NCBI GenBank assembly: GCA_023428025.1
Contig: JAEYZN010000006.1
Location: 74,165 to 138,164, forward strand
Length of the DNA: 64,000 nucleotides
Direction of reading: 5' to 3'
Origin: Bacillota bacterium
Lineage (GTDB): Bacteria > Bacillota > Clostridia > Christensenellales > SZUA-584
The translations under genes and the position numbers were made by a program. Each line of letters starts with the position of its first letter. Within the stretch, counting starts at the first letter, position 1. Below the pieces are notes generated by a model that saw only the letters and a list, made by a program, of their open reading frames with translations, did no database searches and was not told the origin of the DNA. Of this stretch, positions 26,256 to 34,000 are shown piece by piece.

Positions 26256-26747
26256 GGCCACACCTCATTTCATACTTGATATGTATGCATTGATCATATG
26301 CGAAGCGCCGGAAAAAGTCAATAGCCTATTATTTCAGTATGAGAAATATAATTTATTCAGAAAACCGGATGAATAATGAAAAGCGACTTTTATCAGCCGC
26401 GATATTGTTCTACATTTATAGCTTATGGGCGTTTTAGACTTCGATATCGAAATAGTAAGACAACAACCGTTCCGTCCGGCTTTTCAGATTGTCGGCAATC
26501 TGATCTTCTTTCGTCTTTAACAGACCGTCTTGTTTGCCGGGCTGTTCATTTCTAACGGCGTCATCTCGAGTCCGCATGGAACGGCGCTGAATGTTTGCCA
26601 TCATATTGCTGTTGATCTTCACTGACGACCTCTTTAAGATGTTTTTACATATATCAACACTTTTTATGGTTTCAAACCAAATTATTGAAGTGTTTTTCGA
26701 GGGATGCAAGCTCCCGCGAGTTCATACCAAAAAGAGAATCGATCAGC
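26256..26747. other. Intergenic stretch between the Rrf2 operon and the FtsA-like gene
   Basis: Apart from the Rrf2 promoter this AT-rich stretch shows no convincing gene. A minus-strand open frame at 26434-26709 (up to 91 codons) would have to start at TTG with a badly spaced site. Its first ATG lies mid-frame without a ribosome binding site. It may be a decayed remnant. Confidence 0.5.
26293..26321 (-). promoter_or_regulatory. Promoter of the Rrf2-trans-sulfuration operon
   Basis: On the minus strand TTGACT, exactly 17 bases, TATGAT, ending 38 bases before the regulator start. A dyad ATAC-7-GTAT lies between this promoter and the start codon (about 26270-26287), a plausible autoregulatory site. 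Confidence 0.75.
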
Positions 26748-28817
26748 CTAAATCCCGCTGCGGCCGGGGGCATAGTATATCTCCAGTTGATCCCCGTGCT
26801 TCAAATCCGTCAGAAAGGAACTGTCAGCGCCGTTGACCCGGAGAACGATTTCTCCCGTCGGATGTTCCAGATCCATTCCTGAAAACTCCAGCAAATCCAT
26901 CAGGTAATACGGCTCGCCGTCGGGTTTTCTGGAGAGAGCAATGGGCCTGTTGTTCAGCACGAATTCAATTTTTCCAGCCGTGTACGCTGAAACGGGCTGT
27001 TCCGGCAGCGGAGTTGCGGGCGCTGACGCAGCCGGCCTTGGCGCGGTTTGATCAGCCTGATACGCCGAAACGGGCTGCTCTGGCAACGGGGCTGCGGGCG
27101 CTGGCATAACCGGCCTTGGCACGGCGGTAAGCGCAGGAGGGGCGGGCTCTACAGACCTTGCAGGCGGTGCGGCGTGCAGGGCGGCTTCTTCGGCTTTTTT
27201 CTGGTTGCTGGCAGACGGAAGACCCGGAGTAATGATCACCGTGTCACCCGTTTTCAGCGGCGTATCCGGGGTCACGATCTTCCCGTTGACAGTGGCAACC
27301 TGATCCGGGTTGTCCGCCAAAAGGTCGCCCAGGCAGCGCTGGGCGGGCTGGCCGGGAACGGCGGGGAAAAACTCGATGCTGTCGCCCGTGTTGACCAGAT
27401 CGGATATTTTTGCATCTTTGCCGTTTAGCCGCAGCACGGCGGCCTCGCCGGGCGTGCCATAGTATACCGTCTGTTTCCCGTTAACCTCCAAAATGAGCTT
27501 CTTGCCCGTCCGGGGCAGGAGGTCGCGATACGAGAAACCATTCATCATAAGTATGTCCAGAACGGTCATGGTGCTGTTGCGGAAAAGCTTGGCGCGGGCG
27601 CCGTTCAGGGTGACGTTGAAACTGTCGGTGATCAGGTTCAGGCCAGCCGAGACAGCGATGCCGAGCGGCGTCGCATATTCAGGGTCCTGCAGGTCGTAAG
27701 CGTCCGAGAAGGCATGCGTCTGGAAGTAATTCCCGGCAATGGCCACCCGGCTTAAGTCTATATTCATGTTTTTGGATATCCCGGCGCGCACGCTTGCCAG
27801 CTTGCTGCCGCCTCCGGCAAGAAATACAGCCGAAGTGGGGGCGCCATTCACCGCGCAGATGTGCGCGGAAATCTCCCGGCAGAGATTCTCCGTCGCATCG
27901 TCGATGCAATCCATCATGTCGTCCTGCGTGATGGTGTGTTCGTTGCCCAGTATATCGGTGATGCTGACAGAGTTTTGGGTTCCCAGCTGTGTCTTGATCG
28001 ACTCCGCCGTGTCGAAGTCCAGCAGATACCGATTCATCAGCGCTTCTGTGATTTCGTCTCCCGCCACAGTCGCCATGGTATATCCCACAATGCCGCCGTC
28101 CTTGCATATGGCGATATCGGAGGTTCCCGCGCCGATGTCCACCAGCGCGAGATTCAGCAGGCGAAGATTTTGTGGGATTACCGCGTTGATGGCCGCAATA
28201 GGCTCCAGCGTGAGGCTGGCCACCTCCAGGTCGATCCGGCTCATGGCCATATACAGGCTTTCAACCACTTCGCTGGGAAGGAATGTGGCGATGACGTCCG
28301 CCTGTATATGACGGGCCTGATGATCCAGCAGGCTTGTAATGGGATAGTTGTCCAGATGGTACTGAACGACAGTGTGCCCCACCAAATAGAATTGGCGGGT
28401 GTCGTCCATGCCGTTGGAGAAAGCGGCCTCGGCTTCAGCGATAGCCCCGGCCTCCAGCCGGCTGATGATTTCGTCATCCAGCCTTTGCGGCTGAGAGAAT
28501 TCCATCTCAAAAGAGGCGCGCTGGGTTTTCAGCGCGCGCCCCGCCGCAGCAACGCAGACCCGCCTGAGCCGGCAACGGAGCTGGCCTTCCAGCCGGTTTT
28601 TGACGATGCGGGCAACCTTCGTCACCTGATCGATGTTTTCTATCTGGCCGTCAATCATGGAACGCTGTATCTGGCTCTCCTTTTCCATGGCAACCACACG
28701 GAAACGGCCGTTCTCCACGGTGCCGACAATGCCGATGATGCTGCGGGTACCGATGTCAAGAGCGAATATCATGTTATTTGGTTGCGCTTTCAAACGCTTT
28801 TTTGGTGAACCTGCCAT
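26748..28817 (-). CDS. Long FtsA-like actin-fold protein with C-terminal beta-grasp-like repeats
   Basis: In this 689-residue protein, residues about 16-390 form an FtsA/PilM-type actin-ATPase domain: phosphate-1 ALDIGTRSIIG, phosphate-2 LALVDIGAGTSDIAI, adenosine FLAGGGSKL. The C-terminal half is not FtsA-like. It has two or three modules with a VNGK...LxTGDxIxI pattern (about 400-555 and 620-685), reminiscent of ThiS/SLBB beta-grasp folds, joined by an Ala/Pro linker containing the repeated PLPEQPVSAY. No amphipathic FtsA membrane tail is seen. AAGGGGGC precedes the ATG. A role in envelope or pilus-like assembly is a guess; it is not the ftsZ-linked FtsA. Confidence 0.75.
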   Translation of the reverse strand: MAGSPKKRLKAQPNNMIFALDIGTRSIIGIVGTVENGRFRVVAMEKESQIQRSMIDGQIENIDQVTKVARIVKNRLEGQLRCRLRRVCVAAAGRALKTQRASFEMEFSQPQRLDDEIISRLEAGAIAEAEAAFSNGMDDTRQFYLVGHTVVQYHLDNYPITSLLDHQARHIQADVIATFLPSEVVESLYMAMSRIDLEVASLTLEPIAAINAVIPQNLRLLNLALVDIGAGTSDIAICKDGGIVGYTMATVAGDEITEALMNRYLLDFDTAESIKTQLGTQNSVSITDILGNEHTITQDDMMDCIDDATENLCREISAHICAVNGAPTSAVFLAGGGSKLASVRAGISKNMNIDLSRVAIAGNYFQTHAFSDAYDLQDPEYATPLGIAVSAGLNLITDSFNVTLNGARAKLFRNSTMTVLDILMMNGFSYRDLLPRTGKKLILEVNGKQTVYYGTPGEAAVLRLNGKDAKISDLVNTGDSIEFFPAVPGQPAQRCLGDLLADNPDQVATVNGKIVTPDTPLKTGDTVIITPGLPSASNQKKAEEAALHAAPPARSVEPAPPALTAVPRPVMPAPAAPLPEQPVSAYQADQTAPRPAASAPATPLPEQPVSAYTAGKIEFVLNNRPIALSRKPDGEPYYLMDLLEFSGMDLEHPTGEIVLRVNGADSSFLTDLKHGDQLEIYYAPGRSGI

Positions 28818-29182
28818 GAGCAGCCCCCTTTTGCTGACAAATTAAACTGCAAATAAAATTGATGTCGTTGGCCGTCACTTATCAAATTGCCGTTTAATAT
28901 CGGGATCCTCAAAAAGCTTCACGACTTTTGGGTGATAATAAGCAGCCTGACGACGACTCAGGGCTAAAAAATATGCCCTCTTGATATATAATCGAAAAAA
29001 AGCCGGATGGAATTAATGAAATCGTAAAGCTATAGTATAAATTACTCAGCTATGGATAATAAAATCCGTGCAAAAAGTCAAAAAAGAATCCTGTATCCAT
29101 TGTGGGTTACAGAATTCTTTGGAATGTGTTGATGCAAAAGATGTGGTGCAGTGCCGCATATAATGCTTATCGCTTTGGCGTA
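28818..29182. other. AT-rich intergenic stretch
   Basis: It holds the terminator of the minus-strand gene at 29183 and a small GGGC/GCCC hairpin near 28959-28980. No reading frame with a ribosome binding site is apparent, and the promoter of the FtsA-like gene is not obvious. Confidence 0.45.
29083..29120 (-). terminator. Terminator after the immunity-like gene
   Basis: On the minus strand AAAGAATTCTGTA pairs with TACAGGATTCTTT (one bulge), followed by TTTTTGACTTTTT. Confidence 0.7.
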
Positions 29183-29668
29183 TCAGACGCGTTCCATCAA
29201 TGCGATCTGTATTTCCCGCTCCTTTCGCACCTCATCAAAGTTTTTGGGGTGCATCACATTGATCAGCTTAATAGCGTAGTCCGATGCGATTAAAGCGTGT
29301 CTTTTCACATGGGGAGTGGCGGCTACCTGTGCCATAACCCGAAGCACTTTTACTCTGACGGGGTCTTTTTCTTCGCGGGCCAACCGGAGCATCATGTCGG
29401 CCACGTCCCTGGCGTCTTGAAACTTCGCTTTGCCTTCCTGCCACTTTACATTTACGGTAAAGCATTCTTCTATGGCTTCGTTTCTCTGTGTGCCTGTTAA
29501 ATCCAAAATATGGCCCGCCAAAAGCAAGCTGTACCGTGAAATGGCTTTGTGGTCTTTTGCTTTTGCGTCAAACGCTTCAATGAGTTTTTCCTTTAATTCC
29601 GGTATATCATCGAGCTTTTTGATGATTCCCACATCGCCCATGTAGCTATCCCTCTTACCTTTCATCAT
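29183..29668 (-). CDS. Helical protein, possibly of the putative-immunity (Imm5-like) class
   Basis: The 161-residue, almost entirely alpha-helical protein has no signal peptide or membrane segment. The pattern AISRYSLLLAGHILD ... DVADMMLRLAREE ... ATPHVKRHALIASDYAIKLI ... EVRKEREIQ recalls the family annotated as putative immunity protein; I am not certain of that match. No toxin gene lies nearby. The start at ATG 29668 (or 29665) follows GGGAGAGG. A perfect 14-base palindrome overlaps its probable -10 region, so it looks individually regulated. Confidence 0.6.
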   Translation of the reverse strand: MMKGKRDSYMGDVGIIKKLDDIPELKEKLIEAFDAKAKDHKAISRYSLLLAGHILDLTGTQRNEAIEECFTVNVKWQEGKAKFQDARDVADMMLRLAREEKDPVRVKVLRVMAQVAATPHVKRHALIASDYAIKLINVMHPKNFDEVRKEREIQIALMERV

Positions 29669-29700
29669 TACCTCTCCCGTTTGTGGATACAGTGTCATCG

Positions 29701-29714
29701 CTGAACATGTTCAG
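29701..29714. promoter_or_regulatory. Perfect palindrome, candidate operator
   Basis: CTGAACATGTTCAG is fully self-complementary. It touches a minus-strand TATACT (-10-like, 29713-29718) upstream of the 29668 start. The spacing differs from the Bacillus LexA box (GAAC-N4-GTTC), so LexA is not claimed. Confidence 0.4.
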
Positions 29715-29718
29715 TATA

Positions 29719-30021
29719 TATTTTTCTGCCGCGACTGTTTCACCATCTTAGCTAAATGCATTACATTTTCATTATAGCAAAATACCGTCGTAAATTAATT
29801 CAGAATTTAGACGGTATTCGATAATTTCTGGCGGAGAAAGCGGGATTTTTGGCACGTCAAGAGCATATTGGACGGCAAGCAGGTGGGCTTCAATCATAAG
29901 CCACCGGTCCGCATGGGCTGGAGATTTGTGTTGTCAGTAGCGTAGTCAGTAGGCCGGGCTTTATTGATTCCATATCTTTTTATATGGTTGGGTAAGCATA
30001 GAATTAATCATAAAAAGATAG
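29719..30021. other. Non-coding stretch with a long dyad and a tRNA-like fragment
   Basis: A long inverted repeat (AATACCGTC-TAAATT / AATTTA-GACGGTATT, 29779-29818) could be a terminator or operator. At 29832-29850 the sequence TGGCGGAGAAAGCGGGATTT closely resembles the 3' end of the tRNA-Ser gene (complement) 220 bases away. No gene is seen. Confidence 0.4.
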
Positions 30022-30054
30022 AAAAAAGCCCATAAACGCTGGTTTATGAGCTTT
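30022..30054 (-). terminator. Terminator after tRNA-Ser
   Basis: On the minus strand AAAGCTCATAAAC pairs with GTTTATGGGCTTT (loop CAGC), followed by a T run immediately downstream of the tRNA CCA end. Confidence 0.8.
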
Positions 30055-30147
30055 GGCGGAGAAGATGGGATTTGAACCCATGCATCGGTTACCCCGATCT
30101 ACTCCCTTAGCAGGGGAGCCCCTTCAGCCGTACTTGGGTACTTCTCC
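30054..30147 (-). tRNA. tRNA-Ser (anticodon GCU)
   Basis: The 94-base minus-strand class II tRNA has acceptor stem GGAGAAG/CTTCTCC, discriminator G and encoded CCA. The anticodon stem-loop is CTCCC-CTGCTAA-GGGAG with anticodon GCU (plus-strand 30109-30111). The variable arm is ATCGG-GGTAA-CCGAT and the T arm ATGGG-TTCAAAT-CCCAT. It reads AGC/AGU serine codons. A consensus promoter and a terminator make it a one-gene unit. Confidence 0.96.
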
Positions 30148-30168
30148 AAGCGCTTAAAAAGCTAGTTC

Positions 30169-30197
30169 ATTATAAGAGAGAAAACCCGCCTTGTCAA
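30169..30197 (-). promoter_or_regulatory. Consensus promoter of tRNA-Ser
   Basis: On the minus strand TTGACA, exactly 17 bases, TATAAT: a perfect match to the sigma-A consensus, ending 21 bases before the tRNA 5' end. Confidence 0.9.
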
Positions 30198-30267
30198 TAC
30201 AAAACGAACGGTTTCATGTGATAAAAGGCAGCAAAAGGGCTTAACAGAAATAAAATATAAATGTGCG

Positions 30268-30296
30268 TTGACAAACAAAATCCAATTTGATAGTAT
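30268..30296 (+). promoter_or_regulatory. Promoter of the ilv operon
   Basis: A perfect TTGACA, 17 bases, TAGTAT, located just upstream of the T-box leader. Confidence 0.7.
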
Positions 30297-30305
30297 AACC
30301 ATAAT

Positions 30306-30566
30306 TAAAAGCGCTGATGGAGACAGGTTTGGCGTTTGGTATTTGCAGAGAGCCGGTGTTTGGTGAAAATCGGTAATGCCGCGGCAGACAAATCCCTCCG
30401 GAGCTGCGTGTCGAACCGAGTAGACATTGCCGGGTGATTCCGTTATGAATTTAGGGCTTGATGGAGCCTGAAGCGGCCTTTTTTAAGGCAAGATGAGTGG
30501 TACCGCGAAGTTGGAAAAAGCAACTGCGTCTCTTCGTACAACAAGGGGGAGAAGGCAGTTTTTTTA
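30306..30566 (+). promoter_or_regulatory. T-box riboswitch leader controlling the ilv operon
   Basis: The Stem I distal features AGAGAG and GGTGAAAATC are at about 30338-30372. The T-box core GAGTGGTACCGCG is at 30495-30507. The intrinsic terminator is AACTGCGTCTC / GGAGAAGGCAGTT followed by seven T (30522-30566). Uncharged tRNA would bind and stabilise the antiterminator. The specifier may be ATC (Ile) at 30392-30394 in the context GACAAATCCCTCCGGAG. This is an inference from position, and Leu or Val cannot be excluded without folding. Confidence 0.88.
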
Positions 30567-30592
30567 TTATACAAAACCGAAAGGAGAGCCAT

Positions 30593-31093
30593 ATGCAGCG
30601 AGTCATCTCATTTATCGTGTCCAACCAGCCGGGCGTCCTGTGCCGTATTTCCGGGCTTATCAGCCGCCGCGGTTTCAACATCGAGAGCCTGACGGTCGGC
30701 GTTACGAGCGACCCTGAACTGTCGCGCATCACCATCGTCATGTATGCGGAAGACGCGATCATCGAGCAGGTCATCAAGCAGCTCGACAAGCAACTGGATG
30801 TGAAGGCCATCAAAGAGATACCGCAGGACAAGGGGACGATGCGCGAGATCGCGCTGGTGAAAGTGAACGTATCCGGCATCGACAAGAAGGACTTTATGAA
30901 GGAAGTGAGCGCCAGAGCCGGCATTGTCCTGGACATCGGAGACCTGACGGCGACGGTGCAGCTGACCGGAACGATCTCTTTCATCAACGAGAGCATCGAG
31001 GTGCTTCGGCCATATGGCATTGTGGAGCTGGCGAGGACGGGCATGGTCGCGCTGGAAAGCGGCGACACCAGGCTGCTGGAAGAGCAGGCCTGA
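30593..31093 (+). CDS. ilvN: Acetolactate synthase regulatory subunit
   Basis: The 166-residue small subunit of acetohydroxyacid synthase has an N-terminal ACT domain (ISFIVSNQPGVLCRISGLIS, RRGFNIESLTVG) and the C-terminal ALS_ss_C region. It confers valine feedback inhibition on the catalytic subunit. AAGGAGAG precedes ATG 30593, directly downstream of the T-box terminator. Its partner ilvB sits at the far end of the operon, about 5.6 kb away. Confidence 0.94.
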   Translation: MQRVISFIVSNQPGVLCRISGLISRRGFNIESLTVGVTSDPELSRITIVMYAEDAIIEQVIKQLDKQLDVKAIKEIPQDKGTMREIALVKVNVSGIDKKDFMKEVSARAGIVLDIGDLTATVQLTGTISFINESIEVLRPYGIVELARTGMVALESGDTRLLEEQA

Positions 31094-31140
31094 CAAGAGA
31101 AGCTATTTAAATCACATCAAAATAAAAGGAGAAGAAGACA

Positions 31141-32142
31141 GTGGCGAAATTGTATTATCAGGCGGATTGCCAGATGGAATATCTGGCGGACAAGACGATC
31201 GCGATCATCGGCTATGGCAGCCAGGGGCATGCGCATGCGCTGAACCTGAAGGACTCGGGACTCAACGTCGTGGTCGGTCTGTACGAAGGTTCCCGTTCCT
31301 GGGCCAAGGCGGAAGCCGCGGGGCTCAAGGTGGCGACGGCAGCGGACGCTGCGAAGCAGGCGGACGTTATCATGATGCTGGTAAACGACGAGCTTCAGCC
31401 GAAGATATACGAGGAATCCGTGAAGCCCAGCCTGACAGAGGGCAAGTACCTGGTGTTCGCCCACGGCTTCAATATCCATTACGGACAGATCAAGCCTCCG
31501 GCGAATGTGGGCGTGTTCATGGTGGCCCCCAAGGGCCCCGGCCACACTGTTCGCATCGAATACGTGGACGGCAAAGGCGTGCCGTGTCTCATCGCGGTCC
31601 ATCAGGACCCCACGGGCGACACGCTCCAGGTTGGCCTTGCTTACGCGGCGGGCATCGGAGGCTCCCGCTCCGGCGTGCTGGCCACCACGTTCCGCGAGGA
31701 GACGGAGACAGACCTCTTCGGCGAGCAGGCCGTGCTGTGCGGCGGCGTGTCCGAGCTGATGAAGGCGGGCTTCGATACGCTGGTGGAAGCCGGGTACGAG
31801 CCGGAGAGCGCTTATTTCGAGTGCATCCATGAGATGAAGCTCATCGTGGATATGATCAACAAGGGTGGCCTGTCATATATGCGCTATTCCATCAGCGATA
31901 CGGCGGAGTTCGGCGATTACTCCATCGGACGCCGCATCATCACCGACGAGACGCGCAACGAGATGAAGAAGGTCTTGAAGGAGATCCAGGAGGGCGTGTT
32001 CGCCAGCCGCTGGATCATGGAAAACAAAGCGGGCCGGGCCGCTTTCTATTCCCGCCGCCGCGTCGAGCGCGACCTCCCCGTCGAAAAGGTGGGCAAGGAA
32101 CTGCGCAAGATGATGCCGTGGCAGACAGAACCCGAGTTTTAG
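31141..32142 (+). CDS. ilvC: Ketol-acid reductoisomerase
   Basis: This 333-residue class I enzyme has the Rossmann motif IAIIGYGSQGHAHALNLKDSG and the metal-binding C-terminal domain (DLFGEQAVLCGG, LIVDMINKGGL, YSISDTAEFG). It isomerises and reduces acetolactate or acetohydroxybutyrate with NAD(P)H and Mg2+. The start is GTG 31141 after AAAGGAGAAG. It is the second step of Val/Ile synthesis in this operon. Confidence 0.96.
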   Translation: MAKLYYQADCQMEYLADKTIAIIGYGSQGHAHALNLKDSGLNVVVGLYEGSRSWAKAEAAGLKVATAADAAKQADVIMMLVNDELQPKIYEESVKPSLTEGKYLVFAHGFNIHYGQIKPPANVGVFMVAPKGPGHTVRIEYVDGKGVPCLIAVHQDPTGDTLQVGLAYAAGIGGSRSGVLATTFREETETDLFGEQAVLCGGVSELMKAGFDTLVEAGYEPESAYFECIHEMKLIVDMINKGGLSYMRYSISDTAEFGDYSIGRRIITDETRNEMKKVLKEIQEGVFASRWIMENKAGRAAFYSRRRVERDLPVEKVGKELRKMMPWQTEPEF

Positions 32143-32208
32143 AGAACCTCATGGGGCCGCCGGCGGCGTGGTTTGCCGGCGGACCGACAACCCCGAAAGG
32201 AGTTGCTT

Positions 32209-33765
32209 ATGCCGGTAAAGGTAGAAATATTCGACTCCACGCTGCGGGACGGCGCGCAGGCGCGCGGCATCAACTACTCGCTGTCCGACAAGCTGCATAT
32301 GCTGGCGCTGCTGGACGGCCTCGGCGTGGACTATATAGAGGCGGGCAACCCGGCCTCCAACCCCAAGGAGCGGCAGTTCTTTGAGGAAGCGAACAAGCTG
32401 ACGCTGAAGCGCTCCAAACTGGTGGCGTTCGGCAGCACCCGCCGCAAAAACACGGCGGTGGAAGAGGACGCGGGCGTCAAGGCGCTGATGGACGCGGGCA
32501 CGGATGTGGTCGCGGTGTTCGGCAAGTCGTGGGACCTGCACGCGCTCGAGGTCATCGGCACCACGCTTGAGGAAAACCTCAGCATGATCTGCGACACGCT
32601 GCGCTATCTCAAGCAAAGCGGGCGCGAGGTGATGTTCGACGCCGAGCACTTCTTCGACGGCTACAAGGCCAACCCGGATTACGCGCTGGAAGTATTGAAA
32701 GCGGCGGCCCGTGCGGGCGCGGACACCCTCGTGCTGTGCGACACCAACGGCGGCACCATGCCGCACGAGCTGGAAACGGCGGTGAAGGCGTCCCTTAATG
32801 CGGTGGACACCAAGCTGGGCATTCACGCGCACAACGACACGGAGCTGGCGGTGGCGGGCTCGATCATGGCGGTGAAGTATGGCGTGCGCCATGTGCAGGG
32901 GACGCTGCTGGGCTATGGCGAACGCAGCGGCAACGCGCGGCTGTCGTCCATCATCCCGAACCTGCAGCTCAAGATGGGTTACGACTGCATCGGCGGCAAT
33001 ATATCGCAGCTGTACGCGGTGGCGCGGGAGGCGGCGGAGATCACCAACCTGCCGTTCGACGAGACGCTGCCGTATGTGGGGCGCAACGCGTTCGCGCACA
33101 AGGGCGGCATGCATATCGACGGACTGCGCAAGGCCAAGGGCAGCTTCGAGCACATCGAACCGTCGCTGGTCGGCAACAGCCGTGAGTTCCTGCTGTCCGA
33201 GGTGGCCGGGAAATCCGCCATGGCCGAAAAGCTGAAGGGCGAATTCCCGGAAGTCGCGGCGGACAAGGAAAAGGTGGGCCGCCTGATGGAGAAGCTGAAG
33301 ACGCTGGAAAGCGAGGGCTACAGCTTCGAGGGCGCGGAGAGCAGCTTCCGCCTGTTCGTGATGAAGGAGCTGGGGCTGCGTGAACCCAAGTTTTCGCTGG
33401 TGCATTTCAAGGTGAACGACGAGCCGTCGTATGCGGACACGTTCGGCGTGCACGCGGTGGTCAAGGTGAACGTGGACGGCGAAACGCGCATGGCGGCGGC
33501 GGAGGGCAACGGCCCCGTCAACGCGCTCGACAAGGCCTTGCGCGAGGCGCTGGGGGCGTTCTTCCCGTCTTTGATGACGGTGTCCCTGACGGACTACCGC
33601 GTGCGCGTACTGAACAGCAACGCGGCGACGGCGGCCCGCGTGCGCGTCGTCATCGAGTCCAGCGACGGCAAGGACTATTGGCGCACCATGGGCGTCTCGT
33701 CGGACGTTATCGAGGCGAGCCTGTTCGCGCTGATCGATTCCATCGACCACGTCCTGCTGAGCTGA
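32209..33765 (+). CDS. cimA: (R)-citramalate synthase
   Basis: The 518-residue protein combines an HMGL-like TIM barrel (FDSTLRDGAQARG opening, metal-binding IHAHNDTELAVA, GYGERSGNA) with a LeuA_dimer regulatory domain from about 380. The GERSGNA loop and overall length match CimA rather than 2-isopropylmalate synthase. It condenses pyruvate and acetyl-CoA to citramalate, making 2-oxobutyrate for isoleucine without threonine. ATG 32209 follows AAAGGAG; the longer open frame upstream lacks a site. A GC-rich hairpin (about 32153-32183) lies between ilvC and this gene. Confidence 0.9.
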   Translation: MPVKVEIFDSTLRDGAQARGINYSLSDKLHMLALLDGLGVDYIEAGNPASNPKERQFFEEANKLTLKRSKLVAFGSTRRKNTAVEEDAGVKALMDAGTDVVAVFGKSWDLHALEVIGTTLEENLSMICDTLRYLKQSGREVMFDAEHFFDGYKANPDYALEVLKAAARAGADTLVLCDTNGGTMPHELETAVKASLNAVDTKLGIHAHNDTELAVAGSIMAVKYGVRHVQGTLLGYGERSGNARLSSIIPNLQLKMGYDCIGGNISQLYAVAREAAEITNLPFDETLPYVGRNAFAHKGGMHIDGLRKAKGSFEHIEPSLVGNSREFLLSEVAGKSAMAEKLKGEFPEVAADKEKVGRLMEKLKTLESEGYSFEGAESSFRLFVMKELGLREPKFSLVHFKVNDEPSYADTFGVHAVVKVNVDGETRMAAAEGNGPVNALDKALREALGAFFPSLMTVSLTDYRVRVLNSNAATAARVRVVIESSDGKDYWRTMGVSSDVIEASLFALIDSIDHVLLS

Positions 33766-33782
33766 TTATAAAAGAAGCAACC

Positions 33783-33968
33783 TTGGGGCGTTGCCCCCAA
33801 ACTCCTGCCGCTTTTCTTTAAGAAAAGCGGGAAAAGAGTAAATTGAAGATGCTATATTCATGTATCTCCAATGGGATGAATATAGTCGATTACTGGAAAT
33901 GCGCAGCATTTCCAGTGGGATTCTTAAGGGGTGGGCCCCTTAAGCGGAGGTTTGGAGGCGGAGCCTCC
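33783..33968. repeat. Cluster of six consecutive hairpins between cimA and leuB
   Basis: Six perfect or near-perfect dyads stand in a row: 33783-33800 (TTGGGGC/GCCCCCAA), 33808-33830 (CCGCTTTTCTT/AAGAAAAGCGG), 33852-33885 (CTATATTCAT/ATGAATATAG), 33893-33915 (CTGGAAATGC/GCATTTCCAG), 33923-33944 (CTTAAGGGG/CCCCTTAAG) and 33954-33968 (GGAGGC/GCCTCC). There is no reading frame. The cluster splits the operon into two halves and resembles REP-type intergenic sequence. A role in differential mRNA stability is possible. Confidence 0.65.
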
Positions 33969-34000
33969 AGGGTCTCCTGAATAAAAGCAAGGAGCACCAA

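Noticed and set aside
26434..26709. A 91-codon minus-strand frame in the gap after the FtsA-like gene
   Set aside because: Its only upstream start is a TTG next to a badly spaced site and the internal ATG has no ribosome binding site; kept only as a note on the intergenic stretch.
29701..29714. LexA/SOS box
   Set aside because: The palindrome has GAAC and GTTC separated by 2 bases, whereas the Gram-positive LexA box needs 4.
32149..33750. A 533-codon minus-strand frame opposite cimA
   Set aside because: Shadow of cimA with typical His/Arg/Ala-rich antisense composition.
33783..33968. CRISPR array
   Set aside because: The dyads differ in sequence from one another and are not regularly repeated; no direct repeats or cas genes were seen anywhere in the window.
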